Source: Elusimicrobiota bacterium (lineage in GTDB: Bacteria > Elusimicrobiota > Elusimicrobia > Elusimicrobiales > UBA9959). Taken from it: a stretch of DNA of 37,488 bases. Positions 1 through 7,949 of this stretch are shown here, piece by piece. The DNA is taken from contig JACRER010000030.1 in NCBI GenBank assembly GCA_016234365.1, positions 1 to 37,488 on the forward strand, given 5' to 3'. The notes beneath the pieces were generated by a model that was given only the letters and a program-made list of their open reading frames with translations, had not been told where the DNA came from and did no database searches. Positions within the stretch are counted from its first letter, which is position 1. Each line of letters opens with the position of its first letter. Made by a program: the position numbers and the translations under genes.

Positions 1-473
1 TGGTGGAGGCGGTGCAGGTCAACCGCACCGTTTACGCACAACTGGCCGCCGGCCCCAGGAGCGGCATGTCCAAAGGAGCGGCCGCCGTGCATCTGCTGCG
101 GATGAGTTCCGCGCTGGCTTCGGGCCGTCTGCCCGGCGGTTGCGTGGTGGAGAACAACGACTTCCGTCCGGCCCCGCATTTTCCCATGGGTGACGATACT
201 CTTAATCTCGGTATCTCCAGCGGCGGGAGGTACGTGAATATGCTGCTGGTCGGGGACGTGCAATACCGAGAGGACGGCCGCTCGGAAACGTTCAGGTATG
301 AAAGCGTGTCCACGCAGGGGGCCGACTGGGTAGACCGCAGGGTGAAGAATACGCTGGAGCTCCGCGTGGAGAACGGCGCGCCCGTGTTCTTCGCCATGGT
401 CAAGTACAAGGAGGCCGGCGGCCTCTTCGGCGGGACTTCCTGGAAAGAGACGGACTCCGTGGTTTGCCGTTGA
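1..473 (+). pseudogene. 3' part of an unrecognised gene, probably the first surviving piece of a decayed gene
   Basis: An open frame enters from the left edge and ends at TGA 471-473, so the true start is outside the window. About 156 residues are visible. They are polar and look like a beta-rich extracytoplasmic domain, but I recognise no family. Reading past the TGA in the same frame stays open through about 108 further codons to a second stop at 798-800, in a part that leads into a metalloprotease motif. I therefore infer this is the upstream part of one decayed gene. The alternative is the intact C-terminus of a separate protein; the gap of about 20 codons after the stop is too short to decide. 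Confidence 0.4.
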
Positions 474-1006
474 ACTGCGGCCGGCGGTCCTGGCGGCTTT
501 CCGTGCAGGGAAGTCACCGGATATGCCAAGGGAATGTGCGGGCCGGCCTGGGCCGGATGGAGCAGCGAAGGTTCGGACTCCAGAGTGTCGGTCCTCGCCT
601 ATGATACGGCAACCGGGGAGGAATATCTGCTGAACTATTCCAGCGTCCCGCCTGCCGGCTACGCCGCCACGGGGTTCGAGGTGAGCGGCCTGCCCGTGTT
701 CAAGAAAGAAGGCGTGCCGACTGAGAACTACGGCGGCGGCCAGTGCTGCAGTTTGTTCGGCGGGTGCCCGGTGGTCACCATGGGTTACGGGCCGGTCTAG
801 CCGGTGGTCTCCCTTCTGCGGCTCCTGCTGCACGAGGGGTTCCACCATTTCCAATTCTCCTCGCTATACCCGTCCGGGGCCGAGGGAATGCTGGATAGGG
901 CGAAGGTGGACCTGTTCAAGGGCATACCTAGGACCGAAGACTATGACAAGCTTCTCACAGCTGAAGCGAGGATCCTCTATTCTCTCGTGAAGGACACCCT
1001 GATAGG
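474..1006 (+). pseudogene. Decayed metalloprotease-like gene, middle part with HExxH motif
   Basis: This stretch is readable in the same frame as the piece before it. It is broken by an in-frame TAG at 798-800. After that stop the frame encodes HEGFHHFQ (His codons at 831-833 and 843-848, Glu at 834-836), which fits the HExxH zinc-binding helix of gluzincin-type metallopeptidases. The same frame runs on to 1055 but loses sense near 1000-1010, where a neighbouring frame takes over (see next entry). Two nonsense codons and one frameshift in one reading path, while all neighbouring genes are intact, point to a pseudogene rather than recoding. No signal peptide or ribosome site is visible for either fragment. 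An intact gluzincin lies 3.5 kb downstream. Confidence 0.6.
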
Positions 1007-1720
1007 GTGCTGGAGGAAAAAGATCTGGGCCCCCTGGCCGCCGTCGATGTGCTGAGGCGGGAACTGATGTCCGCGGAGGCGGTTTTCGGGGAGGATTCCC
1101 AGTTCCTTCTGGAAGGCACCGCCATTTACGCGGGATTGCAGGGGCTTTCCGCGCTGGCGCGGGCCGGCGCGGCAGTAAAGTTGCCGCTTTCCATCTCCAG
1201 TTCGGCGGTTTCCGCCGAGCTCCAACTTTATCGGCGGCACTACGGCCCGGAAATGCTGAATAGTCAGCTCAACCTGACCACGCTGGCCAACGGAGAACTC
1301 ATTTACCGCTACGCGACGGCCTTTGCGCGTGCCCTTGAGAAGAGCGGGAATAGGGACTGGCATAAAGGATTGTTCCCGCTGGTCAGGGACCCTTCCGTTC
1401 CGCGCGACAAAGCGGAAAAAGAGGCCAGGAAGCGTCTTTCGTCCGGCGCCTTTTCATCCCTTCTCTCTCGCCGTGCCGGACTTGCTCCCGGGAGCGCCGC
1501 GGCTTACTGGGAAAAGCTGGCGCCCGGAATACTTTCCGCCGGGGACATCGCGGCACTGCGCGCAAAACTGGAGATCGAGAGTAACATCACCTATCCGTTC
1601 GGCGAAGGGTGGACCTACCGCGTAGAAGCCGGCGGGGTGGTTTATCCCTACTTTGACTATCTCGGCGGGCGCATGTACATCGGAGGGAACGGTTCGGCCG
1701 CATATCTCTCCGGCCTGTAG
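1007..1720 (+). pseudogene. Decayed metalloprotease-like gene, C-terminal part after a frameshift
   Basis: This 237-codon frame continues the HExxH-bearing piece after a frame change at about 1000-1006. Early on it encodes FLLEGTAIYAG, with Glu at 1112-1114. A Glu-Gly-x-Ala helix roughly 90 residues after HExxH is where gluzincins carry their third zinc ligand; the intact protease at 4360-5463 has the comparable LAEGLAEYL. The rest is helical, then beta-rich with many Gly and Tyr, and I do not recognise it. The piece ends at TAG 1718-1720, but the same frame stays open for another 107 codons. An automatic caller may report it as a stand-alone hypothetical protein of about 200-237 residues; the GTG at 1007 has no convincing ribosome site. 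Confidence 0.55.
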
Positions 1721-2041
1721 AAGCTGATAACCCCTGACGGCAGGCTGGTAGTGGATGGTATCTCCACGCCGCTGGTGCTCCAGATGTTCACCGGCAGAAT
1801 GCGCTTCAGGGGAGCGGCCGGGGAAGAGCCTGCCTGCCGGCTTAAATGTGAGGCGCCAATGGGGGATGTCTGCGGTAAACTCACGTTGGACCTGGCCGGG
1901 TTGAAGCTTACGGCACTAAAAACCTCGGTCCATGAGGATGTCCCCGGGCGTAAGTGCGCCCGGACGCGCGCGGGAGGATCGGAAAAGCGAGGGGGATTTG
2001 CGATTGCGCTCTTATGTTTTTTAGAACTTACGTTCCAGTAG
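1721..2041 (+). pseudogene. Tail remnant of the decayed metalloprotease-like gene
   Basis: After the TAG at 1718-1720 the frame remains open and plausibly coding to about 1950: it begins KLITPDGRLVVDG and includes a Cys-containing beta-like stretch. Its last part overlaps the antisense 3' end of the subtilase gene, so the original stop has probably been lost or lies before 2000. It has no start codon context of its own and no known domain. Confidence 0.4.
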
Positions 2042-3631
2042 CCGGGTCGGGTCAATGATCCTCTTCAGTTGGAATTCCCTGCCGTCATGCTTTATGGTTC
2101 CCGAGGCGGAAGTCTCAAGAGCTTTCTTAAAGAACGCTTCGGGAGTCAGGTCCGGGTCCAGTTGGCAGGCCAGGGCATAAAGCCCGGCGATATAAGGCGT
2201 GGACCAGCTTAGGCCGCCTTGCCGGTAAAAGACATAATCATTGTCCCCGGTCGGGCTGGCCGTGGTTCTGGAATCCATGGGGACGAGAAGCGTCGTTTCA
2301 GAACCCCAGTTGTCGCTGCTGAAGAATCTCTTCTGCCAGAAAAGTCCGGGGCCATACGAGTTCCTGCTGTCCGGGTCGGCGCCCGGTTTTCTGCCCAAAC
2401 CCATGAAGTCGAAGTTGTAATACAGTTCGGGTGAGGTGGTGAGGACCATGATCTTTTTACTCATGGCGTTCGCTATCGAGCGCATCAGCGCCTCGGCGCC
2501 CCTGTCGGAGCTCTTAAACCCGCGGGAGATGGAAATCACCCTTATCTTTTTTCCTCCGGGCAGAGCTTCGCTTATGGCTACCACCCTGTCGATCGCGGCG
2601 GCAAGATACTTGAAGTCTATTCCTCCGGGGCTGCCCCAGAAATCAGCGCCGATATAGTACAGGTCCGCTCCGGGGGCCACGCCACAGGTCTTGCCTACGG
2701 CGATAGAGGCCACGGCCGCGCCGTGCATGGAAGCCGGGCTTCTTTTTACTCGCATGAACAGTTCCTCATAAGACTTTAGCGAGGCCCCGTATTCCTTATG
2801 GCTGACAAGGAGAGGCTGGTCGATTATGGCGATCGAGACCCCTTTGCCGGTTATTCCTTTCCTGTGCAGGGCACGTATGCCGAGGCCGGGATTTTTGCCC
2901 GACTCCAGGATCGCTTCCGGATCAAAGCCTTCGGGAAGTTCCTTGGGGAATTCCGTCAGGCTGTCGAAATTCGCGTACATAAGGTCAGTGGTCCTGCCGG
3001 AGAGATCCAGCTCTGAAATATCCATCCCTCTCAGGTCCAGCTGCCACATTTCGCCTGAATCAGGGACGTAGCCGGGAAGGGATTTCAACTGTGCCGGGGT
3101 GAACTTGGCCGCAACAGGGCGCCTGCAGATGCCCGGCTTAGCCGTATTGGTTAGGCAATCGGTGGTGTTTTCAGCGTAAGAGCCGCCCTGCTTCCCTCTG
3201 CCGGCGTTGGTTTTTGCGTAGTCATGTTCCCGTACCAGCACGTAATATCCAGGGGGCATATCCCGGAGTATATAGTCCCCGCTCTTCCACTCCAGGAACA
3301 TGTAATCCATCCCGTCCATGTTTTTTATGGTGTACCTGCTGGCGGTTTTGTCGGCGGGACTTATGAGCGCGCCTTTGGTCCAGGTTTGTTCCGGGTTATC
3401 TATCTTGCCTCCGGGCAGGAACTCCAGGCCTTTATAGAACAGGTCGGGGTCTGCCGGGATGGTGGCCGGAGAGAACAGTGCCTGGGAGCGTGCATAGGCC
3501 ACGCTTTTCCAACGGCCGAGCACGGCCGGATCGTCCACGAAGGGCAGGTCGATCTTATCCGTCATGGCCGCGAGCGGACAAAATAGGACGCAGGTCAGAA
3601 AACAAGCTAAAAATGATTTTTTGGTTGCCAT
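2021..3631 (-). CDS. Exported subtilisin-like serine protease (S8 family)
   Basis: A 536-residue protein with an N-terminal signal segment (Lys-rich start, hydrophobic to about residue 22). The catalytic triad of the subtilase family is readable: Asp271 in IAIIDQPL, His303 in MHGAAVASIAVG and Ser477 in LSWSTPYIAGLYAL. The Ser motif departs from the usual GTSMATPHVAG but keeps the S-x-P-x-x-A-G pattern. A Leu/Asp-rich stretch before the catalytic domain (residues about 195-225, LDLRGMDISELDLSG) looks pentapeptide-like and could be a propeptide or recognition part. The ATG at 3629-3631 lies six bases after a TAGAAT hexamer, which suggests a leaderless transcript. It lies beside two other exported protease genes (one decayed). 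Substrate unknown; probably periplasmic or secreted. Confidence 0.85.
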   Translation of the reverse strand: MATKKSFLACFLTCVLFCPLAAMTDKIDLPFVDDPAVLGRWKSVAYARSQALFSPATIPADPDLFYKGLEFLPGGKIDNPEQTWTKGALISPADKTASRYTIKNMDGMDYMFLEWKSGDYILRDMPPGYYVLVREHDYAKTNAGRGKQGGSYAENTTDCLTNTAKPGICRRPVAAKFTPAQLKSLPGYVPDSGEMWQLDLRGMDISELDLSGRTTDLMYANFDSLTEFPKELPEGFDPEAILESGKNPGLGIRALHRKGITGKGVSIAIIDQPLLVSHKEYGASLKSYEELFMRVKRSPASMHGAAVASIAVGKTCGVAPGADLYYIGADFWGSPGGIDFKYLAAAIDRVVAISEALPGGKKIRVISISRGFKSSDRGAEALMRSIANAMSKKIMVLTTSPELYYNFDFMGLGRKPGADPDSRNSYGPGLFWQKRFFSSDNWGSETTLLVPMDSRTTASPTGDNDYVFYRQGGLSWSTPYIAGLYALACQLDPDLTPEAFFKKALETSASGTIKHDGREFQLKRIIDPTRLLERKF

Positions 3632-3637
3632 AGCGCA

Positions 3638-3666
3638 ATTCTACCTTAAGCGCGCCCCGCGGACAA
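3638..3666 (-). promoter_or_regulatory. Promoter of the subtilase gene
   Basis: On the minus strand TTGTCC (3661-3666) and TAGAAT (3638-3643) are separated by 17 bases, a sigma-70 type layout. Six bases separate TAGAAT from the ATG, so the predicted first transcribed base is the A of the start codon. Confidence 0.6.
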
Positions 3667-3706
3667 TAACGCGGAAAACATAACGCGGAAAAGCTGCGCG
3701 GAAAGT
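3667..3706. repeat. Three short direct repeats directly upstream of the subtilase promoter
   Basis: TAACGCGGAAAA occurs at 3667-3678 and again at 3681-3692. A degenerate third copy, CTGCGCGGAAAG, is at 3694-3705. The spacing is 14 then 13 bases, a little over one helical turn. The array starts right behind the -35 hexamer of the subtilase promoter, where an activator would bind; it could also serve the divergent gene at 3860. Confidence 0.5.
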
Positions 3707-3859
3707 CCGTTTTGATGCGGTATTTCCTCCTAAGCCGAAAAACTTTTCAGCCGGGGCCCGCGCCTCATGTGCCGCGGCGCATGGTCTGATAACCTATTAG
3801 CAGGAAGCAGCAAGCCGCAGCCAGGTCGGCAAGGCGGCTGGATAATAAGGAAATAGAAC

Positions 3860-4348
3860 ATGGAAAAAATACTGATGACAGCGATAGTCACACTGCTGAT
3901 CCCCTGCGCGGCCCGCGCGGCCGGGTATGGGCTGGAAGCTGACAGGATGGAGGCGGGGCGCAGGTTCGATGAACAGCAGCTGTCAGCCCCGCTGGAGGTA
4001 CAGGTAGCCGGGGAGTTCAAACGTGCGGCCGACGCTAAGTATAATGCCGAGGCCAGGGATTACTCCAAACTCGAGGTTAAGGCGCCTCCCGTTCCTGCGG
4101 ATGAACCGGAGGAAAACGCCGGGAAGGAAGAGCCGGCTCCCGCTACCGGCGGCGTCATGATGAGCGGCGTTTCAAGCGTGAAACTGGTCGTCATACTGGC
4201 CATGGCGGCCTTAGTCGTCCTCCTGGTCCTTGGCGGCGGGACGCCGCTGGCGGCCATCTCCCCCGCGGGGACCGCCGCGCTGTTCGTTGCCGGAGCGGTG
4301 GCGATAGGTGCGCTTGTGGGATATAGCGATAAAGTCGCGGCAGAGTAG
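3860..4348 (+). CDS. Small exported membrane protein, function unknown
   Basis: A 162-residue protein not recognised as a known family. Residues 1-20 form a signal peptide with a probable cut after ARA. A charged, Glu/Ala/Pro-rich soluble segment follows to about residue 95. Two adjacent hydrophobic segments (about 107-127 and 132-153, Gly/Ala-rich) form a likely membrane hairpin before a short polar tail. AAGGAA about 10 bases before the ATG is a plausible ribosome site, and GATAAT at 3841-3846 a possible -10. It lies 11 bases upstream of the metalloprotease gene, so the two are probably co-transcribed. It may anchor or help export the protease, but that is inference from position only. Confidence 0.65.
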   Translation: MEKILMTAIVTLLIPCAARAAGYGLEADRMEAGRRFDEQQLSAPLEVQVAGEFKRAADAKYNAEARDYSKLEVKAPPVPADEPEENAGKEEPAPATGGVMMSGVSSVKLVVILAMAALVVLLVLGGGTPLAAISPAGTAALFVAGAVAIGALVGYSDKVAAE

Positions 4349-4359
4349 GCGGTAACACC

Positions 4360-5463
4360 ATGAAAAAATATGCGCTTGCGGTCGCAATTTTCATCTCGCT
4401 CGCCAGCCTGGGCCTGGCGGAGCCTGTCTTCGTTTCTTCGGAAAGCCCGCATTTTGCCTTTAGGTATCTCCGGGGTGGCGCTGCGGCTCGGGATATTGCG
4501 CTAATCACCGCCAACCGGGAACGCGCCTACGGCGTTATAGCCGCTTTCCTCGGCGCGGAAGACGGCGGCCGGATACCGGTAACTTTTTATCCGGACAGGG
4601 AGGCGGCGCTTTCCGGCACCGGCTCCGGCTCAACTTCCAGGGAGTCCATAAGCGCGGTCTACTTCGCCTTCAACCCCTGTTATGAAAAGGTCAGTTACGG
4701 CCACGAGCTTACCCATGCGCTTTCCTGGCGGCTTCTTGGGGGGCGGCACAGCGTGCCGCTACTGGCCGAAGGGTTGGCCGAGTATCTGGACCAGTCCGGC
4801 CGGAACCCGCACGAGTGGCTGTCGTATAAGTCCGGGATCCTCGCCATGGACGGACAGTTAAAGGTGGAGGTGGCCGACCTGGCCTACGGCCCCGGCTTCT
4901 CCAGCTTGTCCTATACCAGGTCAGGTTCCTTCGTGAAATGGCTGGTGGAGTCCGGCGGGAGGGAGAAATTCCTTGAACTGTACGCGAGTGCAAGGGAAAT
5001 AGGGCTGCTGTCCGAGGAGGAGCGGCTCCCCGCCTTTGCGGAGAAATTTTCTGAAGTTTACGGGGCCCCCTTGGAAGATTCACAGGCCGGCTGGAATTCC
5101 GCCGTAGGCGCTTTCAGCGGCAAAGCTCTGCCGCGCCTTCCCCCTGAGGATGAGGCCGTGGTCCGCAAGCTGTTCTTGGCGCAGGACGCGGCCGTGGTCG
5201 CCGTGGACTCCGCTGCTTTCTCCGCCACCTACGACCGCTTGAGCCGGAGGAAAATAAGATACTTCGAAGGGAACCTGAATTTCTATATGGCAAAACTGCG
5301 GGAAACGCGGGTCCTGGAAGTTTACGACCTGGGAGTAAAGAACGGCCGCCGCGCCCTGGTCCGCGTCAGCCGCCGCTTCAGCGACCTGACAACGAGGAGG
5401 ATAGATTACTACGCGGAGAAACTGGAGGACGGCTGGAAACTGCAAAGCGAGGAGTGGAAGTAA
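4360..5463 (+). CDS. Exported gluzincin-type zinc metalloprotease (peptidase MA-like)
   Basis: A 367-residue protein with a signal peptide (residues 1-20, ends in GLA before EPVF). The zinc site is clear: HELTH at 115-119 (His115, catalytic Glu116, His119) and LAEGLAEYL with Glu137 as third ligand, the short-spaced HExxH-x17-E arrangement of peptidase MA-like proteins. The C-terminal 90 residues (from about 275) look like an NTF2/SnoaL-like fold: helix, then curved strands ending in a W-K-x-x-x-E-E-W pattern. That second assignment is by eye and weak. It follows the small membrane protein with an 11-base gap. Together with the subtilase and the decayed HExxH gene it makes a secreted-protease cluster. 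Substrate not predictable. Confidence 0.8.
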   Translation: MKKYALAVAIFISLASLGLAEPVFVSSESPHFAFRYLRGGAAARDIALITANRERAYGVIAAFLGAEDGGRIPVTFYPDREAALSGTGSGSTSRESISAVYFAFNPCYEKVSYGHELTHALSWRLLGGRHSVPLLAEGLAEYLDQSGRNPHEWLSYKSGILAMDGQLKVEVADLAYGPGFSSLSYTRSGSFVKWLVESGGREKFLELYASAREIGLLSEEERLPAFAEKFSEVYGAPLEDSQAGWNSAVGAFSGKALPRLPPEDEAVVRKLFLAQDAAVVAVDSAAFSATYDRLSRRKIRYFEGNLNFYMAKLRETRVLEVYDLGVKNGRRALVRVSRRFSDLTTRRIDYYAEKLEDGWKLQSEEWK

Positions 5464-5717
5464 GCCGCGGCCGCCTGCAGGTGCTGCCCGGTTCGCGCGG
5501 GGGCGGGGGGCCGGCGGGACGGCGTCAGGCTGAATAATGGGAGCGGGTGGCGAGGGTTTGGCCGAGGCAGGCGCTCGCGCAGGGTGAGGCTTACGCAAGC
5601 GCCGCGTGGAGCTAGGCGACACTTTCTTGTCCGAGCGGCAGCGCGGCCACGGTGTGGCCGATAGCGTGCCTGACGAGGTAAACCCTCGACAGGCCCCGCG
5701 AACTGGCAGGCCTGACG
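5464..5717. other. Non-coding stretch with small hairpins before mnmA
   Basis: About 250 bases with no convincing reading frame. It contains a perfect 7-bp hairpin (CGGCCAC 5644-5650 with GTGGCCG 5654-5660) and a CGAGG/CCTCG pair near 5677-5691. GCCTGAC also occurs twice (near 5670 and 5711). No tRNA cloverleaf, known riboswitch core or T-rich terminator is apparent. A small structured RNA is possible but unsupported. Confidence 0.3.
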
Positions 5718-5746
5718 TTCTTGCTGGGCCAATAAATAGATAAAAT
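5718..5746 (+). promoter_or_regulatory. Promoter of mnmA
   Basis: TTCTTG (5718-5723), 17 bases, then TAAAAT (5741-5746). Six bases separate the -10 from the GTG start at 5753, so transcription is expected to begin at the start codon itself. Confidence 0.65.
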
Positions 5747-5752
5747 ATCGGG

Positions 5753-6808
5753 GTGAAGAAAGTCGTGGTAGCCATGTCGGGCGGAGTGGATTCGTCCGTG
5801 ACCGCGGCCCTGCTCAAGGAGCAGGGCTGGGAGGTTGTCGGCGTGACGCTGCGCCTCTTCGCCGAACGCAGGGACGCCGTGAAGTGCTGCGGCGGCGCCG
5901 ACAGCGCGGCCAAAGCCCGTGCCTCCGCCGACGCTATAGGCGTGCGGCACTACTTCAAAAGCGCGCAGGGCCTGTTCTCCAAGAGCGTGATAGGCGACTT
6001 CGTTAACGGCTACCTCTCCGGCTCCACGCCCAATCCCTGCGTGGAGTGCAACAGGCACCTCAAGTTCGATTACCTTTACAAACTGGCGCGCGAAATGGGC
6101 GCCGACGCCCTGGCTACCGGCCATTACGCCGTGATCAAGAAGGACGCCGGCGGCTGGGGCCTGTACCGCGGCGCCGACCCGCTGAAGGACCAGAGCTACT
6201 TCCTTTACTGCCTGGACCGCCGGCAGCTGGCTTCCACGCTGTTCCCGCTGGGGGGGCTTGCCAAGAAAGAAGTGCGCCGCCTTGCCGCGCAGTACGGCCT
6301 GCCTACCGCCTCGGCGCCGGAGTCCAACGACATCTGCTTCGTAACGGAGGGCAATTACGATAATTACCTCCGTAAATACGCAGGTGTTAAGCCGCGCCCC
6401 GGCCGCATAGTGGACGCGGCCGGCCGGCAGCTGGGCAAACACAACGGCTTTTTTAATTTCACCCTGGGGCAGCGCCGCGGCACCGGCGTATACGGCGGCG
6501 CGCGCCTTTACGTTACCGAGCTGCGCCCGGAGGCGAACGAAGTAGTGCTGGGGCCGCTGTCCGCGGCGCATTCCCGGGCCTTCACCGTGCGCGGCCTTAA
6601 CTGGCTGGTACCGCCGGAGGGGAAGGAGTTCCGCTCCTTTGCGCAGATCCGTTACCACCATAAGCCCGCGCCCTGCGCGGTCTCGCTGCTCGCGGACGGC
6701 AGGGTAACGGCGGTCTTCGACGACCCCCAGTTCGCGGTGGCGCCGGGCCAGTCGGCGGTCTTTTACGATGGCGGCAGGGTGCTCGGCGGCGGTATAATAG
6801 AAAGGTGA
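5753..6808 (+). CDS. mnmA: tRNA-specific 2-thiouridylase MnmA
   Basis: A 351-residue cytoplasmic enzyme that puts sulfur on U34 of Lys, Glu and Gln tRNAs using ATP and a relayed persulfide. The PP-loop SGGVDSS is at residues 9-15. The two active cysteines are Cys96 in NPCVECN and Cys195 in NDICFV, matching Cys102 and Cys199 of the E. coli enzyme. DQSYFLYCL and LGQRRGTGV are further family signatures. Length is typical. The GTG start is chosen because the next in-frame Met lies inside the PP-loop region and would remove strand 1. There is no Shine-Dalgarno sequence; the promoter -10 is six bases upstream. ddl follows 19 bases later, with its own possible TATAAT at 6793-6798. Confidence 0.95.
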   Translation: MKKVVVAMSGGVDSSVTAALLKEQGWEVVGVTLRLFAERRDAVKCCGGADSAAKARASADAIGVRHYFKSAQGLFSKSVIGDFVNGYLSGSTPNPCVECNRHLKFDYLYKLAREMGADALATGHYAVIKKDAGGWGLYRGADPLKDQSYFLYCLDRRQLASTLFPLGGLAKKEVRRLAAQYGLPTASAPESNDICFVTEGNYDNYLRKYAGVKPRPGRIVDAAGRQLGKHNGFFNFTLGQRRGTGVYGGARLYVTELRPEANEVVLGPLSAAHSRAFTVRGLNWLVPPEGKEFRSFAQIRYHHKPAPCAVSLLADGRVTAVFDDPQFAVAPGQSAVFYDGGRVLGGGIIER

Positions 6809-6827
6809 ACTTTTACTGGAGCTTCAA

Positions 6828-7907
6828 ATGAAAAAGAAAGTGGGAGTGATCTTCGGCGGCAGGTCCCCTGAACACGAGGTGTCCATAGAATCGGCCAAGA
6901 CCGTCTGTGCCGGGCTTGAAAAAGCCGGGTTCGCCGTACTGCCTATTTATGTGCCGCGCTCCGGAGGCTGGCGCCTTGTAAAAAGCGCCGCGCTGCGCGT
7001 TGGCGGCAAACTGGCCGGCCCGCAGCTGGAACCGTCCCTGGCCGGGGCCTGCTTTATAAAGAAGGGCGGCGGCCGGGTGAAGCCGGACGCGCTGTTCCCC
7101 ATCATCCACGGCTCCACCGGAGAGGACGGAGTGCTGCAGGGCCTGCTGGAAACGCTGCGCATCCCCTACGCGGGCTGCGGCGTGGCGGCTTCGGCCGTGG
7201 GCATGGATAAGGTGATCTCGAAAGAACTGGCCGCGCTGGACGGCGTGCCGGTACTGCCGCACGTGGTGGTGCGGGCGCACCAGCGCGCGGCCATGGGCCC
7301 GCTGCTGAAGAAGGCCGCGAAACTGGGTTTCCCGCTGTTCGTGAAACCGGTCGCGCAGGGCTCTTCCGTGGGCGTGACCAAGGTTAAGCGGCTTTCCGGC
7401 CTGAAGCCGGCGGTGGACTACGCTTTCCGTTTCGATAACGCCGTGATGATAGAGAAAGGCGTGGACCGGGCGCGCGAGATAGTCTGCGGCGTGCTGGGCT
7501 CGCCCTCCGGCGCCGCGGCCAGCGTCTGTGGCGAGGTTGTGCCCAAAGGGAAACACGAATTCTTCGACTACGAGGCCAAGTACCTCGACGACGACGGCAT
7601 GGAATTCCTCCTGCCGGCGCCGCTGCCGGCCGCTACGGCCGCCCGCCTGCGCGAACTGACGGTGAAGATCTTCCTGGCCCTGGGCGGCTCCGGCATGGCG
7701 CGCGTGGACTTCTTCGTGCACCCGCGCGACGCCCGGAAAGTGTATTTCTGCGAGATAAACACCCTCCCGGGTTTCACCTCGCACAGCCTGTATCCGCGCC
7801 TCTGGGCAAAGACCGGGCTCAAGCCCGAAGAGGTGCTCAAGCGCCTGGTCGGCATCGGCGTGCGCGGCATGGCCCAGCGGCTGCGGCTTTCCACGGCAAG
7901 AAAATAG
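6828..7907 (+). CDS. ddl: D-alanine-D-alanine ligase
   Basis: A 359-residue ATP-grasp enzyme joining two D-alanines for the peptidoglycan stem peptide. Family motifs are intact: IFGGRSPEHEVS near the N-terminus, HGSTGEDGVLQG around residues 91-102, MDKVISK, then the ATP-grasp core and NTLPGFTSHS with the metal-binding Glu-x-Asn just before (CEINTLPGF). It starts at ATG with a TGGAGC ribosome site about 7 bases upstream. A TATAAT lies at 6793-6798 inside the end of mnmA, so it may be read both with mnmA and from its own promoter. It faces a hairpin shared with the opposing gene. Together with alr (17844-18917) it covers the D-Ala branch of cell-wall synthesis. Confidence 0.95.
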   Translation: MKKKVGVIFGGRSPEHEVSIESAKTVCAGLEKAGFAVLPIYVPRSGGWRLVKSAALRVGGKLAGPQLEPSLAGACFIKKGGGRVKPDALFPIIHGSTGEDGVLQGLLETLRIPYAGCGVAASAVGMDKVISKELAALDGVPVLPHVVVRAHQRAAMGPLLKKAAKLGFPLFVKPVAQGSSVGVTKVKRLSGLKPAVDYAFRFDNAVMIEKGVDRAREIVCGVLGSPSGAAASVCGEVVPKGKHEFFDYEAKYLDDDGMEFLLPAPLPAATAARLRELTVKIFLALGGSGMARVDFFVHPRDARKVYFCEINTLPGFTSHSLYPRLWAKTGLKPEEVLKRLVGIGVRGMAQRLRLSTARK

Positions 7908-7929
7908 GCCCGCCGGGAAGCGGGCCTAT
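7900..7929 (-). terminator. Hairpin terminator for the GYF-domain gene
   Basis: ATAGGCCCGC (7904-7913) pairs with GCGGGCCTAT (7920-7929) around a 6-base loop. On the minus strand the stem is followed by ATTTTCTT, a usable U-tract; on the plus strand it is not, although it may still slow transcription leaving ddl. Confidence 0.65.
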
Positions 7930-7949
7930 CTCGTCGGACGCGTGGCCGG

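Noticed and set aside
471-1720. In-frame TGA and TAG read as selenocysteine, pyrrolysine or altered genetic code
   Set aside because: Two different stop codons and a frameshift occur in one locus, there is no SECIS-like hairpin examined or evident, and all other genes use the standard code.
5600-5717. Possible tRNA in the gap before mnmA
   Set aside because: Short hairpins exist, but no T-loop, acceptor pairing or cloverleaf could be assembled.
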